From the NCBI GenBank assembly GCA_902622985.1, contig CACNSH010000005.1:17272-81271 (forward strand): 64,000 nucleotides of DNA, in the 5' to 3' direction. Source of the stretch: an uncultured Pelagibacteraceae bacterium (lineage in GTDB: Bacteria; Pseudomonadota; Alphaproteobacteria; Pelagibacterales; AG-422-B15). The notes under the pieces were generated by a model. The model was not told the origin of the DNA, ran no database searches, and saw only the letters and a list, made by a program, of their open reading frames with translations. This document shows, piece by piece, positions 32,365 through 40,709 of this stretch; the stretch's first letter is position 1, and each line of letters opens with the position of its first letter. The position numbers were made by a program, and so were the translations under genes.

Positions 32365-33037
32365 TATGTATATCTTCAAAAATAATATTATCCGCAAACT
32401 TCTTTGACAAATTATACTTTTTCATATTATTAATTGTCCAGGTTAATAGTGGAATATTTTTCTTTCTTATACTTTGAATATTTCTCATATTTATTTTTTC
32501 TACATCAACCGCTAAAAAATTAATGCCGAGATGAGAAATCTCTTTTAAATCGATGTTATCATTACTAGTTATTAGGCCTGTTTTATAAAATGGAGCATTG
32601 ATTTTAAACCATTCACACATTTTATAATCAAATGACTGCAAAGCAATTTCCCCATTGTAAGCTCGAATTATTTCGATTAACCTTTCTTCAATTTCAGGAT
32701 TAAAACCAGATTTTATTTCAATTAAAATAGGTGTTTTGCCATCTACTAAATGTAGCATCTCATCGAGTGATGGTATTTTACAATCTGTGTTTAAAAGCTT
32801 TAGTTTTCTTATTTCGTTTGTACTTAGATCATTAATATTAGAATTTATTCCGCACATCCTTTTTAAATCGTAATCATGAAATACTATAATTTCTTTATCC
32901 TTAGATAAGACAATATCACATTCTATTGCAAGGTTGTGTTCCATTGCATTTTCAAATGCTTCCAAAGAATTTTCAATGATTAATTTTTTATCATGAAGGC
33001 CTCTATGGGCAATCGGACGATCAAGAAAAGGTTTCAT
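32351..33037 (-). CDS. Glycerophosphodiester phosphodiesterase (copy 1)
   Basis: Cytoplasmic-type GDPD of the UgpQ kind, splitting glycerophosphodiesters to glycerol-3-phosphate and an alcohol. Catalytic motifs are AHRGLHDKKLIIENSLEAF, IECDIVLSKDKEIIVFHDYDLKR and LIEIKSGF. No signal peptide. Length 228 aa. The start overlaps the RidA-like stop by one base (TAATG) and its end overlaps panC. A second GDPD lies at 60794-61543. Confidence 0.9.
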   Translation of the reverse strand: MKPFLDRPIAHRGLHDKKLIIENSLEAFENAMEHNLAIECDIVLSKDKEIIVFHDYDLKRMCGINSNINDLSTNEIRKLKLLNTDCKIPSLDEMLHLVDGKTPILIEIKSGFNPEIEERLIEIIRAYNGEIALQSFDYKMCEWFKINAPFYKTGLITSNDNIDLKEISHLGINFLAVDVEKINMRNIQSIRKKNIPLLTWTINNMKKYNLSKKFADNIIFEDIHNEIS

Positions 33038-33501
33038 TATTTCAGAATTTCAAATATTGATGCAACTTCAACACTAGCATTTTTTGGAAGAGAGTTTGCT
33101 CCCACTGCAATTCTTGAATGCTTTCCTTTTTCTCCCATAATATCGCAAACAACATCTGATGCACCGTTGATGACTAAGGGATGGTCAGAAAATGAATGAT
33201 CAGCATTTACGTAACCAGCAACATGAATACAATTAAAATCACTAAGTTCACATAAAGGGTTTAGTTGATCTAATATAGACAAAGTATTAAGCATACATAT
33301 GCGTGATCCATACGATGCCTCCTTAATATCAGTTTCTGATGGAACTTTACCAGTTATAATTTTTTCATCTTTTATAGGAAGTTGCCCAGATACATAAACT
33401 AAGTTGCCTATTTTTTTAAAAGGCAAATAATTCCCAAGAGTTACAAGCTTAAATTGCTTATAATCTTGTTCTACTTCGAGTATTTTATCCGCTAATTTCA
33501 T
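33037..33501 (-). CDS. RidA/YjgF-family protein
   Basis: RidA relatives hydrolyse reactive enamines and imines from amino-acid metabolism; other subgroups have no known activity. The subfamily pattern FKKIGNLVYVSGQLP, LNPLCELSDFNCIHVAGYVNADHSFSDHPLVINGASDVVCDIMGEKGKHSRIAVGANSLPKNASVEVASIFEI fits the YjgF group of about 153 aa. The canonical arginine of active RidA (near the C-terminus, in a GxR context) is replaced by a GKHSRIAVG arrangement, so deaminase activity is plausible. The track start at 33570 is less likely than the ATG at 33501 (MKLADKILEV, 154 aa). It overlaps the HAD gene by 17 nt. Confidence 0.88.
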   Translation of the reverse strand: MKLADKILEVEQDYKQFKLVTLGNYLPFKKIGNLVYVSGQLPIKDEKIITGKVPSETDIKEASYGSRICMLNTLSILDQLNPLCELSDFNCIHVAGYVNADHSFSDHPLVINGASDVVCDIMGEKGKHSRIAVGANSLPKNASVEVASIFEILK

Positions 33502-34150
33502 TAATAAGAAAATTATATATATCTTTCCAACTATATGCACGAAAATCCGCCTCTTTCGGTGAAACTGCAAGTTTAGATAATCGTTTATCAGATATGTAAT
33601 GAATAGTTTTAGATCTTGATACTTCTTCTTTTACGGAGGATATGTGAGGAGCTAAATCATCTATAAAAAAAACTTTTTCTTTAAAGTCTCTAATCAATTC
33701 TTTAATTACCAGCCCTTTTGGTCCGTTTCCGGCAATTATTTGAAGATTAAGACCATTCTTTTGAAAACAATGCTTTCTATCATCCAAATATTTGAATGGA
33801 ATATTAGTCAGCACTAAAATTTGAAAATTAGAGTCCAAAAGTTTATTGATAAAGTGTATTGATCCTTCGACAAAAGTTATATCTTTTGATTCTGTTCGAA
33901 AAAAATCGTCTAAATATTCAAGTATAACTTCATTAGATACAACTTCATCAGTTCCTTTTTGTTTTATATTTCCAAAAAGAGCGTATGAAGTTAGGTCGTA
34001 CCAATATCCTTTTTTTTCTAAATAAATTTCAAAGCATTTTACGAAATTTAATAAGACTTCATCAGCATCAGTTATAAGCAGTGGTTTATCCTTTAAAAGG
34101 GTAGCTTTGTTTATTTGCTTTTGAAGGCCATCAGATAGCTTATGTGACAC
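33485..34150 (-). CDS. HAD-superfamily protein of unknown substrate
   Basis: Haloacid dehalogenase fold, probably a phosphatase or nucleotidase. Motif I is LLITDADEVLLNF with Asp28 and Asp30, motif II is ILVLTNIP, the lysine is probably in GPKGLVIKEL, and motif IV is FFIDDLAPHI. The cap appears helical between motifs I and II. I do not recognise the subfamily. Start is GTG at 34150, three nt after the aldehyde dehydrogenase stop; no ATG start is available nearby. Length 221 aa. It sits in a tight run with an aldehyde dehydrogenase, a RidA protein, a GDPD and panC. Confidence 0.78.
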   Translation of the reverse strand: MSHKLSDGLQKQINKATLLKDKPLLITDADEVLLNFVKCFEIYLEKKGYWYDLTSYALFGNIKQKGTDEVVSNEVILEYLDDFFRTESKDITFVEGSIHFINKLLDSNFQILVLTNIPFKYLDDRKHCFQKNGLNLQIIAGNGPKGLVIKELIRDFKEKVFFIDDLAPHISSVKEEVSRSKTIHYISDKRLSKLAVSPKEADFRAYSWKDIYNFLINEISG

Positions 34151-34153
34151 TAA

Positions 34154-35644
34154 TTACTTAACTTCTATCAATGTAAGTTTTGTTTGCGTATATTGGCCAA
34201 GAGCTTCCAGAGATTTATCTCTTCCAGAACCTGACTGCTTGTATCCACCGTGAGGTAAAGACATATCTCCATCGCTCAAACTATTTATCAGAACTTTCCC
34301 GCTTTTAATTCTTTTTGCAAGCTTATGTACTTTATTTAAATCATTAGACCATATCATTGCATTAAGTCCATAATGAGTATCATTTGCTATTTGAAGGGCT
34401 TCATCTTCATTTTCAAAATCTATGGCACATAATACTGGTCCAAAGATTTCCTCTTTAGCAACAGTCATTGAATTTTGAACATCTTTAAAAACTGTAGGAC
34501 TTACATAGTAGCCACCTGAGTCTTGAAGCACCTGATCACCACCAGTTATAACATTCGCACCTTCAGATTTGCCTGTATCTATGTAATTCATGATTCTTTC
34601 AGTTTGTGTTTTATCGACAATTGAACCCATTAAAGTGTTTGGATCAAACGGATTACCTGGCATCCACGGTTGTGAGTAGCTTACAACTTTTTCTAAAAAT
34701 TCATCTTTAATCGATTTTTGAAGCAGCAACCTTGAGGGCGCATCACACACCTGACCGCTGTTTCCAAACATGCCATCTGCTGCCATTTTTGCAGCATGGT
34801 CTAGATCAGGTGCATCTGCAAATATTATATTTGGAGACTTTCCACCACACTCCAGTGAAACTCTCTTCATGTTAGACTCACCTGCGTAAGATAAAAAATA
34901 TCTTCCAACTTCTGTAGATCCAGTAAAACCAAGTTTATCAACATCCATGTGAGTCCCTAATGCTTTTCCTGCAGTAGGACCATAACCTGGCACTACATTG
35001 AAGACTCCTTCTGGAATCCCAGCCTCCATTGCTAGTTCGGCAACTCTTAGTGCAGACAGAGGCGATTGTTCTGCAGGTTTTAAAATAAAACTATTTCCAG
35101 TAGCTAACGCGGGCGCAAACTTCCAACAAGCCATTAATAAAGGAAAATTCCAAGGAGTTACCGCTCCAACTACACCCAGTGGTTCTTTTGTGATAGTAGC
35201 AATCAAATTATCACTTGTTGGGGCTACATCATCATAAAGCTTATCAATTGCCTCAGCATACCATTTTGTACAATTAATACATGCAGCTATATCGCCTGTT
35301 GCTCTTGTTATTGGTTTTCCCATATTTAAAGTTTCTAGTAAGCCTAGCTCTAAAATATTTTTTTTCATTAAGTCAGCGAAATTAAAGAGAATTTTTTTTC
35401 TTTTTGAGGGAGCCATCCTAGACCATGATCCTTTTTCAAATACATCACGCGCAGCTTTCACAGCTTTGTTTATATCTTCAATGTCACACTCCGCAACACT
35501 AGTTATTACTGATCCATCAACAGGGCTAATGCTCTCAAACGTTTTGCCTGTTACTGAATTTGTATAGTTTCCATTAATAAATGCCTGATTTTTAAAATCC
35601 AGAGATGATTTTTTTTCCATCACATCATTTAGAGCGAGAGCCAT
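34154..35644 (-). CDS. NAD(P)-dependent aldehyde dehydrogenase (PuuC/betaine-aldehyde type)
   Basis: Oxidises an aldehyde to the acid. TPWNFPLLMACWKFAPALATGN holds Asn166, FTGSTEVGR the cofactor loop, LECGGKSPNIIFAD the general base Glu265, and FGNSGQVCDAPSR the nucleophile Cys300. The sequence CDAPSR after the cysteine is less common than CIAGTR. Length 496 aa. AAAGG before the ATG is a good ribosome site. The family most resembles 4-(glutamylamino)butanal and betaine-aldehyde dehydrogenases; a PuuB-like oxidase lies at 56874-58163. First gene of the minus-strand cluster to panC. Confidence 0.88.
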   Translation of the reverse strand: MALALNDVMEKKSSLDFKNQAFINGNYTNSVTGKTFESISPVDGSVITSVAECDIEDINKAVKAARDVFEKGSWSRMAPSKRKKILFNFADLMKKNILELGLLETLNMGKPITRATGDIAACINCTKWYAEAIDKLYDDVAPTSDNLIATITKEPLGVVGAVTPWNFPLLMACWKFAPALATGNSFILKPAEQSPLSALRVAELAMEAGIPEGVFNVVPGYGPTAGKALGTHMDVDKLGFTGSTEVGRYFLSYAGESNMKRVSLECGGKSPNIIFADAPDLDHAAKMAADGMFGNSGQVCDAPSRLLLQKSIKDEFLEKVVSYSQPWMPGNPFDPNTLMGSIVDKTQTERIMNYIDTGKSEGANVITGGDQVLQDSGGYYVSPTVFKDVQNSMTVAKEEIFGPVLCAIDFENEDEALQIANDTHYGLNAMIWSNDLNKVHKLAKRIKSGKVLINSLSDGDMSLPHGGYKQSGSGRDKSLEALGQYTQTKLTLIEVK

Positions 35645-35706
35645 AGTTAACCTTTCGACTTGTTAATAATTTAATTTTTATAAAGATTATAAAGATACAG
35701 GTTTTT

Positions 35707-38277
35707 TTATTTTTTAGAAGATTTTTTCTTTTTCTTACCTGTTTTTTCTAGTTTTTTTTCAATCAAATCAATAGCTTCATCCATTAGAATTTCTTCAGGG
35801 TCAATATTATCGGGAATTGTGGCATTAATACTTTTATATTTAATATAGGGCCCGAACTTCCCTTTCATCACTTTGATTGGTTTTTTATCATCTGGATGTT
35901 CTCCTAAAGTTTTGATTTCAGATGAACTTTTAAGTCTACCAGGCTTTGCATTAGCAAGCAGAGAAACTGCTCTATTAATACCAATATCAAAAATTTCAGA
36001 ATTATCTTCAAGGCTAGCATTTTTATCGCCACAATTAATGTAACCACCATAGCGGCCATAATTCACAGTAATAATTTCTCCTGTTTCAGGGTGACCACCT
36101 ATCTCTCTTGGTAAACTTAATAAATACTGAGCTTTCTCTAAATCAATTGCAGAGGGGGAAATACCTTTAGGCACCGAGGCTCTTTTTGGTTTTTCTTTTT
36201 CAACGACGTCACCAAGCTGAACGTATGGACCAAATCTTCCATTCAATAATTTTATATCCTGTTCTGATTCAGTATCTTGTCCAAGAATTGTATCTTCAAA
36301 TGCTTCTTTAATTTTTTTATGAGAGATAGGTCTAGTAAACTTACAATCGGGATAGTTGGAACAGCCTACAAACGCTCCAAATCGACTTACTTTAAGACTT
36401 AGTTCACCTTCACAGTTTTCAGAAGGACAACTTCTTGATATTGCCTTTTCACCGTTACTTCCTTCTTTTTGCTCAAATATATGGGACTTAAGAATTTCAT
36501 TTAAATTATCCAATATATTAGTAATTCTCAAATCAGTAACATCACCAACATTTGTAGAAAAATTTTTCCAAAAATTTTCTAAGAATTCAGTCCATTTTAT
36601 TTTTCCAGAAGTAATTTCATCAAGTGATTCTTCCATTCCAGCGGTAAACTCATAATCAATGTACTTTGAGAAAAATCCTTTAAGAAATGCTGTTATCAAT
36701 ATTGCTCTATCAACAGGTACAAACCTATTTTTATCAAGTTCAACATAATTTCTTGTTTTTAAAACAGATATTATACTGGCGTAGGTTGAAGGTCTTCCTA
36801 TGCCCAATTCCTCTAATTTTTTTACTAAACTTGCCTCAGAGTATCTTGGGGGTGGGAGTGTAAAATGTTGTGTTTCAGTTGGTGAAACTGACGCTATCTT
36901 CATTCCTTTCGAAATAGCGGGTAATGTAACCTCATCTTCATATTCCTCATTTTCATCTTTTTTAATTTGTTCATCACTTTTTACCTTAAACTCACTATAA
37001 ATATTCAAAAACCCATCAAATTTTACCACAGAACCGTTTGCTCTTAGTTTCAATTCATTTTTTTCAGAGCTGATATCAATAGCTGTTCTTTCAAATACAG
37101 CAGAACTCATTTGACTTGCAAGGGCTCTTTTCCATATTAATGAGTATAATTTTAAACTATCTGTATCTAAATATTTTGAGACCTGATCAGGTGTTAATTC
37201 AATATCAGTAGGTCGAATTCCCTCGTGAGCTTCTTGAGCGTTTTTAGCTTTTTTTGATTTGTAAGTTCTTACTTCATTGGGGCAATACCCATTCTCAAAA
37301 TTTTTTTTCAAATAGTTTCTATACGTTTCAATGGCTTCTTTAGATATATCAGTGCTATCAGTACGCATGTAAGTTATTAAACCAACTGTTTCACCATTAA
37401 TTTCAATACCTTGAAATAATTTTTGTGCAATTTGCATTGTTCGAGAGGCGCCAAAACCATAAATACTTGATGCGGTTTGTTGAAGTGTTGAGGTAGAAAA
37501 AGGTGGTTCTGGATTCCTTGATGCAGGTTTTTTTGTAATATCTATTATTTCAAATTTATTATCCGAGAATAAATTTACAATTTTTTTTGCATCATCTTCA
37601 GACTTAAAGCTAAATTTTTCTACTTTTTTGCCTTCTACAGCAAGTAAATTTGCTTCTATATTAAAACCATCCTCAAAATTTACATTGCCTTTAATTTTCC
37701 AATACTCTTCAGGTTCGAAAGACTCAATGGCAAGTTCACGTTCACATATCAATCTTAAGGCAACTGATTGAACTCTTCCTGCTGATTTAGCTCCCGGTAA
37801 CTTTCTCCATAACACTGGTGATAAATTAAAGCCAAATAGATAATCCAGTGCTCTTCGAGCTAAATAGGCGTCTACAAGATCAGTGTCAATATCTCTTGGA
37901 TTGGCAATACCATTTTTTACTGCATTTTTTGTGATCTCACTAAAGACCACTCTCTTGACAGTTTTATCTTTTAATAATTTTTTCTTATTTAATAGTTCAA
38001 CAATATGCCATGCAATTGCTTCACCTTCTCTATCCGGGTCAGTTGCAAGATAAAGAGTAGATGCATCAGCGCTGGCATCATAAATTTCTTTCATATGTTT
38101 CTTTGAAGTTGAAGAAACTTCCCATTCAAAAGCAAAATTATTTTCTGGATCTACCGAGCCATTTTTAGATGGCAAATCACGAACATGACCAAAGCTTGCA
38201 AGTACATTGAACTCACTTCCTAAGTATTTATTTATTGTTTTAGCCTTAGCTGGGCTTTCTACTATTACTAAATTCAT
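35707..38277 (-). CDS. topA: DNA topoisomerase I
   Basis: Type IA topoisomerase that relaxes negative supercoils. The Toprim domain begins VIVESPAKAKTINKYLG and carries ATDPDREGEAIAWH; catalytic Tyr303 is in GLITYMRTDST. One four-cysteine zinc ribbon (CPSENC...CSNYPDC) follows at about residues 605-630, then three FGPYV/FGPYI-type C-terminal repeats and a lysine-rich tail. Length 856 aa, the alphaproteobacterial layout. Only 87 nt separate it from plsY; dprA, which often fills that spot, is absent. Confidence 0.97.
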   Translation of the reverse strand: MNLVIVESPAKAKTINKYLGSEFNVLASFGHVRDLPSKNGSVDPENNFAFEWEVSSTSKKHMKEIYDASADASTLYLATDPDREGEAIAWHIVELLNKKKLLKDKTVKRVVFSEITKNAVKNGIANPRDIDTDLVDAYLARRALDYLFGFNLSPVLWRKLPGAKSAGRVQSVALRLICERELAIESFEPEEYWKIKGNVNFEDGFNIEANLLAVEGKKVEKFSFKSEDDAKKIVNLFSDNKFEIIDITKKPASRNPEPPFSTSTLQQTASSIYGFGASRTMQIAQKLFQGIEINGETVGLITYMRTDSTDISKEAIETYRNYLKKNFENGYCPNEVRTYKSKKAKNAQEAHEGIRPTDIELTPDQVSKYLDTDSLKLYSLIWKRALASQMSSAVFERTAIDISSEKNELKLRANGSVVKFDGFLNIYSEFKVKSDEQIKKDENEEYEDEVTLPAISKGMKIASVSPTETQHFTLPPPRYSEASLVKKLEELGIGRPSTYASIISVLKTRNYVELDKNRFVPVDRAILITAFLKGFFSKYIDYEFTAGMEESLDEITSGKIKWTEFLENFWKNFSTNVGDVTDLRITNILDNLNEILKSHIFEQKEGSNGEKAISRSCPSENCEGELSLKVSRFGAFVGCSNYPDCKFTRPISHKKIKEAFEDTILGQDTESEQDIKLLNGRFGPYVQLGDVVEKEKPKRASVPKGISPSAIDLEKAQYLLSLPREIGGHPETGEIITVNYGRYGGYINCGDKNASLEDNSEIFDIGINRAVSLLANAKPGRLKSSSEIKTLGEHPDDKKPIKVMKGKFGPYIKYKSINATIPDNIDPEEILMDEAIDLIEKKLEKTGKKKKKSSKK

Positions 38278-38296
38278 ATCCTTATAAACGCGCTCT

Positions 38297-38323
38297 TTAA
38301 TATATTTTTGTGAGCTTTGTCAA
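38297..38323 (-). promoter_or_regulatory. Possible promoter of topA
   Basis: Read on the minus strand, a perfect TTGACA (38323-38318) is followed by TATTAA (38302-38297) at a 15-bp spacing. It lies about 20 bp before the topA ATG. AAGGA lies 2 nt before the ATG. The -35 box is at the centre of an inverted repeat. Confidence 0.45.
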
Positions 38324-38336
38324 ATTTTCACAAAAA
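38305..38336. repeat. Perfect 9-bp inverted repeat around the topA -35 box
   Basis: TTTTTGTGA at 38305-38313 and TCACAAAAA at 38328-38336 form a perfect dyad with a 14-bp interior. The dyad centre, 38320.5, coincides with the centre of the TTGACA box. The TGTGA/TCACA arms recall CRP/FNR-type half-sites, but the spacing is 14 rather than 6. It could be an operator, or a weak hairpin after plsY. Confidence 0.55.
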
Positions 38337-38364
38337 ATATTTTATAATTGGCAGAATATAAGGC

Positions 38365-38946
38365 TTAATACAATTTCTTTTCTTCACGCTTTAATAAGCG
38401 TTTTATATTTTCATGATGAGAAAAGATCATAATTAGATTTATAATTAAACACATAAATAAAACATTGAAATCAAAATAAAATAATGAAATTAACGAAATT
38501 AAATTTGCGGAAAGCAAACTTGCTAGTGACGAATATCTATAAATTACAAAAATTATAATCCAACTTACTCCAAGAGCTAAAAATAAATAAAAGTTAACTG
38601 CAAATATAATTCCCATAAAAGAAGCATATCCTTTACCTCCTTTTAAATCATCAAGCCATATAGGAAATATATGACCAAATAGAATAAAAGTTCCAGATAT
38701 AAAAAGTAAATTATCATTGATTGCCAGAGTAAGTGTTATTGGTATTAACGCTTTAAAAAAATCAACTAATAGTGTAATTCCTGCAGCTGAAAAGTTTCCT
38801 GTTCTTAGTACGTTCGTAGCCCCAATATTTCCTGAGCCAATACTTTTGAGCTCCCCTAAATTGAATAACCTTGATACCAAAATACCAGTTGGGATTGATC
38901 CTAGAAGGTAAGAAAAGTAAATTATTAAAATTATTTCGAATATCAT
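38365..38946 (-). CDS. plsY: Glycerol-3-phosphate acyltransferase PlsY
   Basis: Inner-membrane acyltransferase that puts the first acyl chain from acyl-phosphate on glycerol-3-phosphate. YLLGSIPTGIL, LKSIGSGNIGATNVLRTG and DDLKGGKGYASFMG are the three conserved loops. About five hydrophobic segments. The track start at 38967 would sit inside pyrB; ATG at 38946 overlaps the pyrB stop as ATGA and gives 193 aa. Confidence 0.95.
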   Translation of the reverse strand: MIFEIILIIYFSYLLGSIPTGILVSRLFNLGELKSIGSGNIGATNVLRTGNFSAAGITLLVDFFKALIPITLTLAINDNLLFISGTFILFGHIFPIWLDDLKGGKGYASFMGIIFAVNFYLFLALGVSWIIIFVIYRYSSLASLLSANLISLISLFYFDFNVLFMCLIINLIMIFSHHENIKRLLKREEKKLY

Positions 38947-39881
38947 TTTACCATAATTGACAAACAAGCCATCCGAACAGCTACTCCATTTTCAACCTGT
39001 TCAGTTATTACTGATTTGTTTACATCATCAGCTAGTTCATTCTCTATTTCTACACCTCGATTTATTGGACCAGGGTGAAGAACTAGTACTTCAGACTTGG
39101 CTAATTTTAACTTTTCATAAGTAAGTCCAAAACTTTTAAAATAATCGTCTGCTGATGGAAGATTTAAATCTTTTATTCTTTCATTTTGGATTCTAAGCAT
39201 CATCACTATATCAGCATCTTTTATGCCTTCTTCTAAATTTGTGAACGTTTCAACATCATATTTATCTAAATCTTTTGGTTTAAAATAATCAGGAAATACG
39301 AATCTAACTTTTGATTTCATTTTATTTAGAAGATAGTAGTTTGACCTTGCTACTCGACTATGTTCAAGATCACCACATATTGAAACTGTGATATCATTAA
39401 GCTTTCGATTGTGATTCATGATTGTATAAGCATCAAGCAATGCTTGTGTGGGGTGTTCATTAACACCTTCTCCAGCATTTATAACAGGACATTCTAATAT
39501 TTTGGCAATTTCTTTTGAGGCATCATTTTCTCCATGTCTGATAATTACAAGATCAGGGTTCATTGCTCCTAAAGTTTGAGCGGTATCAAATAAACTTTCA
39601 CCTTTTCTTAATGAAGATCCTTCAATATTCATATTAATTACATCAGCGCCTAATCTTTTAGCAGCTATTTCAAAAGAGATTAGTGTTCTTGTAGAGGGTT
39701 CAAAAAAAAGATTTATAATTGTTCTACCTTTTAAGATTGGTATTTTTTTATCTTTTTCTTTGTTGTGCTCTTTGAAAATTTTACTGAGTTCTAAAATATT
39801 ATTTATATCCTCAATGCTGAGGTTTTTTATGCCATGCAGATGGGTTTGAGAGATTTTAGGGATTTTAATGTTTTCAAGCAT
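38943..39881 (-). CDS. pyrB: Aspartate carbamoyltransferase catalytic subunit
   Basis: Second step of pyrimidine synthesis. Carbamoyl-phosphate site FFEPSTRTLISFE (residues about 55-67), INAGEGVNEHPTQALLDAYTI and the C-terminal VLHPGPINRGVEI are intact. Length 312 aa, the short type without an adjacent pyrI. One-base overlap with ruvX and four with plsY. The inactive pyrC homologue often found next to it is absent. Confidence 0.97.
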   Translation of the reverse strand: MLENIKIPKISQTHLHGIKNLSIEDINNILELSKIFKEHNKEKDKKIPILKGRTIINLFFEPSTRTLISFEIAAKRLGADVINMNIEGSSLRKGESLFDTAQTLGAMNPDLVIIRHGENDASKEIAKILECPVINAGEGVNEHPTQALLDAYTIMNHNRKLNDITVSICGDLEHSRVARSNYYLLNKMKSKVRFVFPDYFKPKDLDKYDVETFTNLEEGIKDADIVMMLRIQNERIKDLNLPSADDYFKSFGLTYEKLKLAKSEVLVLHPGPINRGVEIENELADDVNKSVITEQVENGVAVRMACLSIMVK

Positions 39882-40372
39882 TAATTCATTCTTTTAATAT
39901 AATTTAATGCACCTTCCAAGATAAATGCTGAAGCGAGACTATCAATTTCTTTTTTTTCATTATGGGCTTTTTTTCTACTTTTAGAATTATCAATATATAA
40001 CCTGTCCACAGCAACAGTAGAAAGTCTTTCATCCCAAAAAGAATAGGGAATATTCAAAGACAAATTTATAGCTCTTGATTTATCACGGATTGATTGAGCA
40101 CTTTTTCCCTCACTTCCATCCATATTTAATGGCAGTCCAATTATGAGGGCTTTAACGTCGTGAAGTCTAACTAGCTCATTTAATTCTTTCAGAAAGTCTT
40201 TCATGTTTGAATATTTAATAGTTCTTAATGGTAGAGCCCCCGTCATATCCGATGTAGAAATTGCAACTCCAATTCTTTTACTGCCAATATCCAATCCTAG
40301 AATTTTATGATAACTTTCCACTAATGACTTAAATTCTGCAATATCTACTTCTTTTTTTGTTTCATTAGTCAT
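39881..40372 (-). CDS. ruvX: Holliday junction resolvase-like protein RuvX (YqgF)
   Basis: RNase H-fold nuclease of the YqgF family, linked to 16S rRNA 5' maturation and Holliday junction resolution. ILGLDIGSKRIGVAIS holds the first acidic residue; LIIGLPLNMDGSEGKSAQ and FWDERLSTVAVDR carry the others. An extended N-terminus precedes the fold. The track start at 40390 is possible; I prefer ATG 40372 because a TATGAT-like -10 overlaps the earlier codon. Diverges from gatC. Confidence 0.9.
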   Translation of the reverse strand: MTNETKKEVDIAEFKSLVESYHKILGLDIGSKRIGVAISTSDMTGALPLRTIKYSNMKDFLKELNELVRLHDVKALIIGLPLNMDGSEGKSAQSIRDKSRAINLSLNIPYSFWDERLSTVAVDRLYIDNSKSRKKAHNEKKEIDSLASAFILEGALNYIKRMN

Positions 40373-40421
40373 TTTTTGACTGTATATCATACATTAATTT
40401 AAGTTAGTACCTCATATAAAT

Positions 40422-40709
40422 ATGGAATTTGATAAGAAAAGTCTTTTAAAGCTTGGAAAGTTAGCAAGAATTTCAATCAGTGACGATAAACTCAATAATC
40501 TTAGTAAGGATCTTAATTCAATCTTAGAATTTGTTGATCAGTTGAAAGAAATTAAAACTGATCAAGTTGATCCGACATCTAATGCCCTTAATCAAAAATT
40601 AGAAGTTAGAGATGATAAAGTCGATACTAAGAATAGTGCTGAAGATATATTAGAAAATGCACCTGAAAAAGAAATGGACTTTTTTGTTGTTCCAAAAGTG
40701 ATCGAATAA
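40422..40709 (+). CDS. gatC: Asp/Glu-tRNA amidotransferase subunit C
   Basis: Stabilising subunit of GatCAB, which converts Glu-tRNA(Gln) and Asp-tRNA(Asn) to the amide forms. LLKLGKLARISISDDKLNNLSKDLNSILEFVDQL and the C-terminal FFVVPKVIE are diagnostic. Length 95 aa. Stop overlaps the gatA start by one base. Confidence 0.97.
   Translation: MEFDKKSLLKLGKLARISISDDKLNNLSKDLNSILEFVDQLKEIKTDQVDPTSNALNQKLEVRDDKVDTKNSAEDILENAPEKEMDFFVVPKVIE

Noticed and set aside
33037-33570. Extended start of the RidA-like gene at 33570
   Set aside because: The extra residues lie inside the HAD gene and do not resemble the family; the ATG at 33501 gives the normal start.
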